A stretch of 64,000 nucleotides of DNA from Callipepla californica brunnescens (taxonomy: Eukaryota; Chordata; Aves; Galliformes; Odontophoridae), in the NCBI GenBank assembly GCA_023055505.1, contig JALIRH010000010.1, forward strand, positions 6,454,001 through 6,518,000, read 5' to 3'. Under the pieces are notes generated by a model. It did no database searches and was not told the origin of the DNA. It saw only the letters and a list, made by a program, of their open reading frames with translations. Shown in pieces: positions 63,627 through 64,000 of this stretch. Numbering within the stretch: the stretch's first letter is position 1; each line of letters starts with the position of its first letter. The position numbers were made by a program, and so were the translations under genes.

Positions 63627-64000
63627 CTTATGGAGAAGGACTTTGGGGTCCTAGTGAATGAAAAGCTTGACATGAGCCAACAGTGTGTGCTTGCAGCCTA
63701 GAAGGCGAACAGTATCCTGGGCTGCATCAAAGGAGGGGTGGCCAGCAGGAAGAGAGGAATGATTGCTCCCCTCTACTCTGCCCTAATGAGACCCCATCTA
63801 GAGTATTGTATCCAGGCCTTGAGTCCCAACACGAGAAAGGCATTGATGAGTTGGAGTCTCCAGGGAGACTTCCTTGTGGCCATCTGTACATAAAGAGAGC
63901 TTTTAAACAGGAGGGAGACAACGTTTTACTTGGCCTAATAGTTGCAGAACAAGGGGAAGTGTTTTAAACTAAAAGAGGGGAGATTTAGATAGTAGGAGGA
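63627..64000 (+). mobile_element. CR1 LINE fragment, running off the window end
   Basis: This plus-strand CR1 copy begins inside ORF2 and continues past base 64000. Recognisable blocks are GAGAAGGACTTTGGGGTCCT, ATGAGCCAACAGTGTGTGCT, AGTATCCTGGGCTGCATCAA, CCCTCTACTCTGCCCTAATG, then after an internal deletion AAACAGGAGGGAGACAACG and AAAAGAGGGGAGATTTAGAT. About 100 bases that normally lie between the R-P-H-L-E-Y segment and the G-D-L segment are missing near 63850-63865. The right part overlaps in type with the copy at 11681-12063. Confidence 0.93.
63633..63890 (+). pseudogene. CR1 ORF2 C-terminal remnant with nonsense codon
   Basis: The family frame starts E-K-D-F-G-V-L-V at 63633 and continues N-E-K-L-D-M-S-Q-Q-C. 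It meets a TAG at 63699-63701 where the family has a lysine codon. After this it resumes [10 protein letters not shown] and [15 protein letters not shown] before the internal deletion. This is the C-terminal domain that follows the reverse transcriptase in CR1 ORF2. The longer open frame at 63683-63967 is in a different frame and is not the element's protein. Confidence 0.85.

Noticed and set aside
1..64000. CRISPR arrays, tRNA, rRNA, bacterial operons, prophage or plasmid features
   Set aside because: None was found. Base composition, CR1 elements and lack of dense coding all point to a vertebrate chromosome.

Overview
The window looks like noncoding DNA from a sauropsid, most likely a bird. 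It is AT-rich and CpG-poor. It holds several decayed, 5'-truncated CR1-type LINE retrotransposons, the dominant interspersed repeat of avian genomes. No L1, Alu or other mammalian lineage repeats were seen, and no bacterial-style operons, ribosome binding sites or dense gene packing. The species cannot be named from sequence alone.

No protein-coding exon, tRNA, rRNA, CRISPR array or complete mobile element could be supported. The open frames are short (longest 156 codons), overlap on both strands and show no domain I recognise. The exceptions are frames inside CR1 copies, which are broken remnants of the CR1 ORF2 reverse transcriptase. The window is best read as part of a gene desert or one very large intron.

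Layout: 1-1030 unique AT-rich DNA; about 1100-1650 a three-copy diverged tandem repeat with GA-rich tracts; 1651-8781 unique DNA; 8782-9542 a minus-strand CR1; 11079-11238 a short hAT-like nonautonomous DNA transposon; 11681-12063 a plus-strand CR1 3' end; 12768-12918 a recent 76-bp tandem duplication followed by a long A-rich tract; 13053-26095 mostly unique DNA with simple repeats and an old repeat trace at 19041; 26096-27009 the longest CR1, with a recognisable but mutated reverse transcriptase region; 27010-51473 mostly unique DNA, with a palindromic repeat relic at 37396-37457; 51474-51544 a perfect (TCATA)n microsatellite; 51545-62190 mostly unique DNA with another old repeat trace at 59127; 62191-62414 an ancient L3/CR1-like relic; and 63627-64000 a plus-strand CR1 that runs off the end.

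No genes act together here. The most plausible biology is in compact, higher-complexity segments that look like candidate conserved noncoding (enhancer-type) DNA. These are reported as hypotheses, because conservation cannot be seen in one sequence. I did not find evidence of an undescribed biological system.
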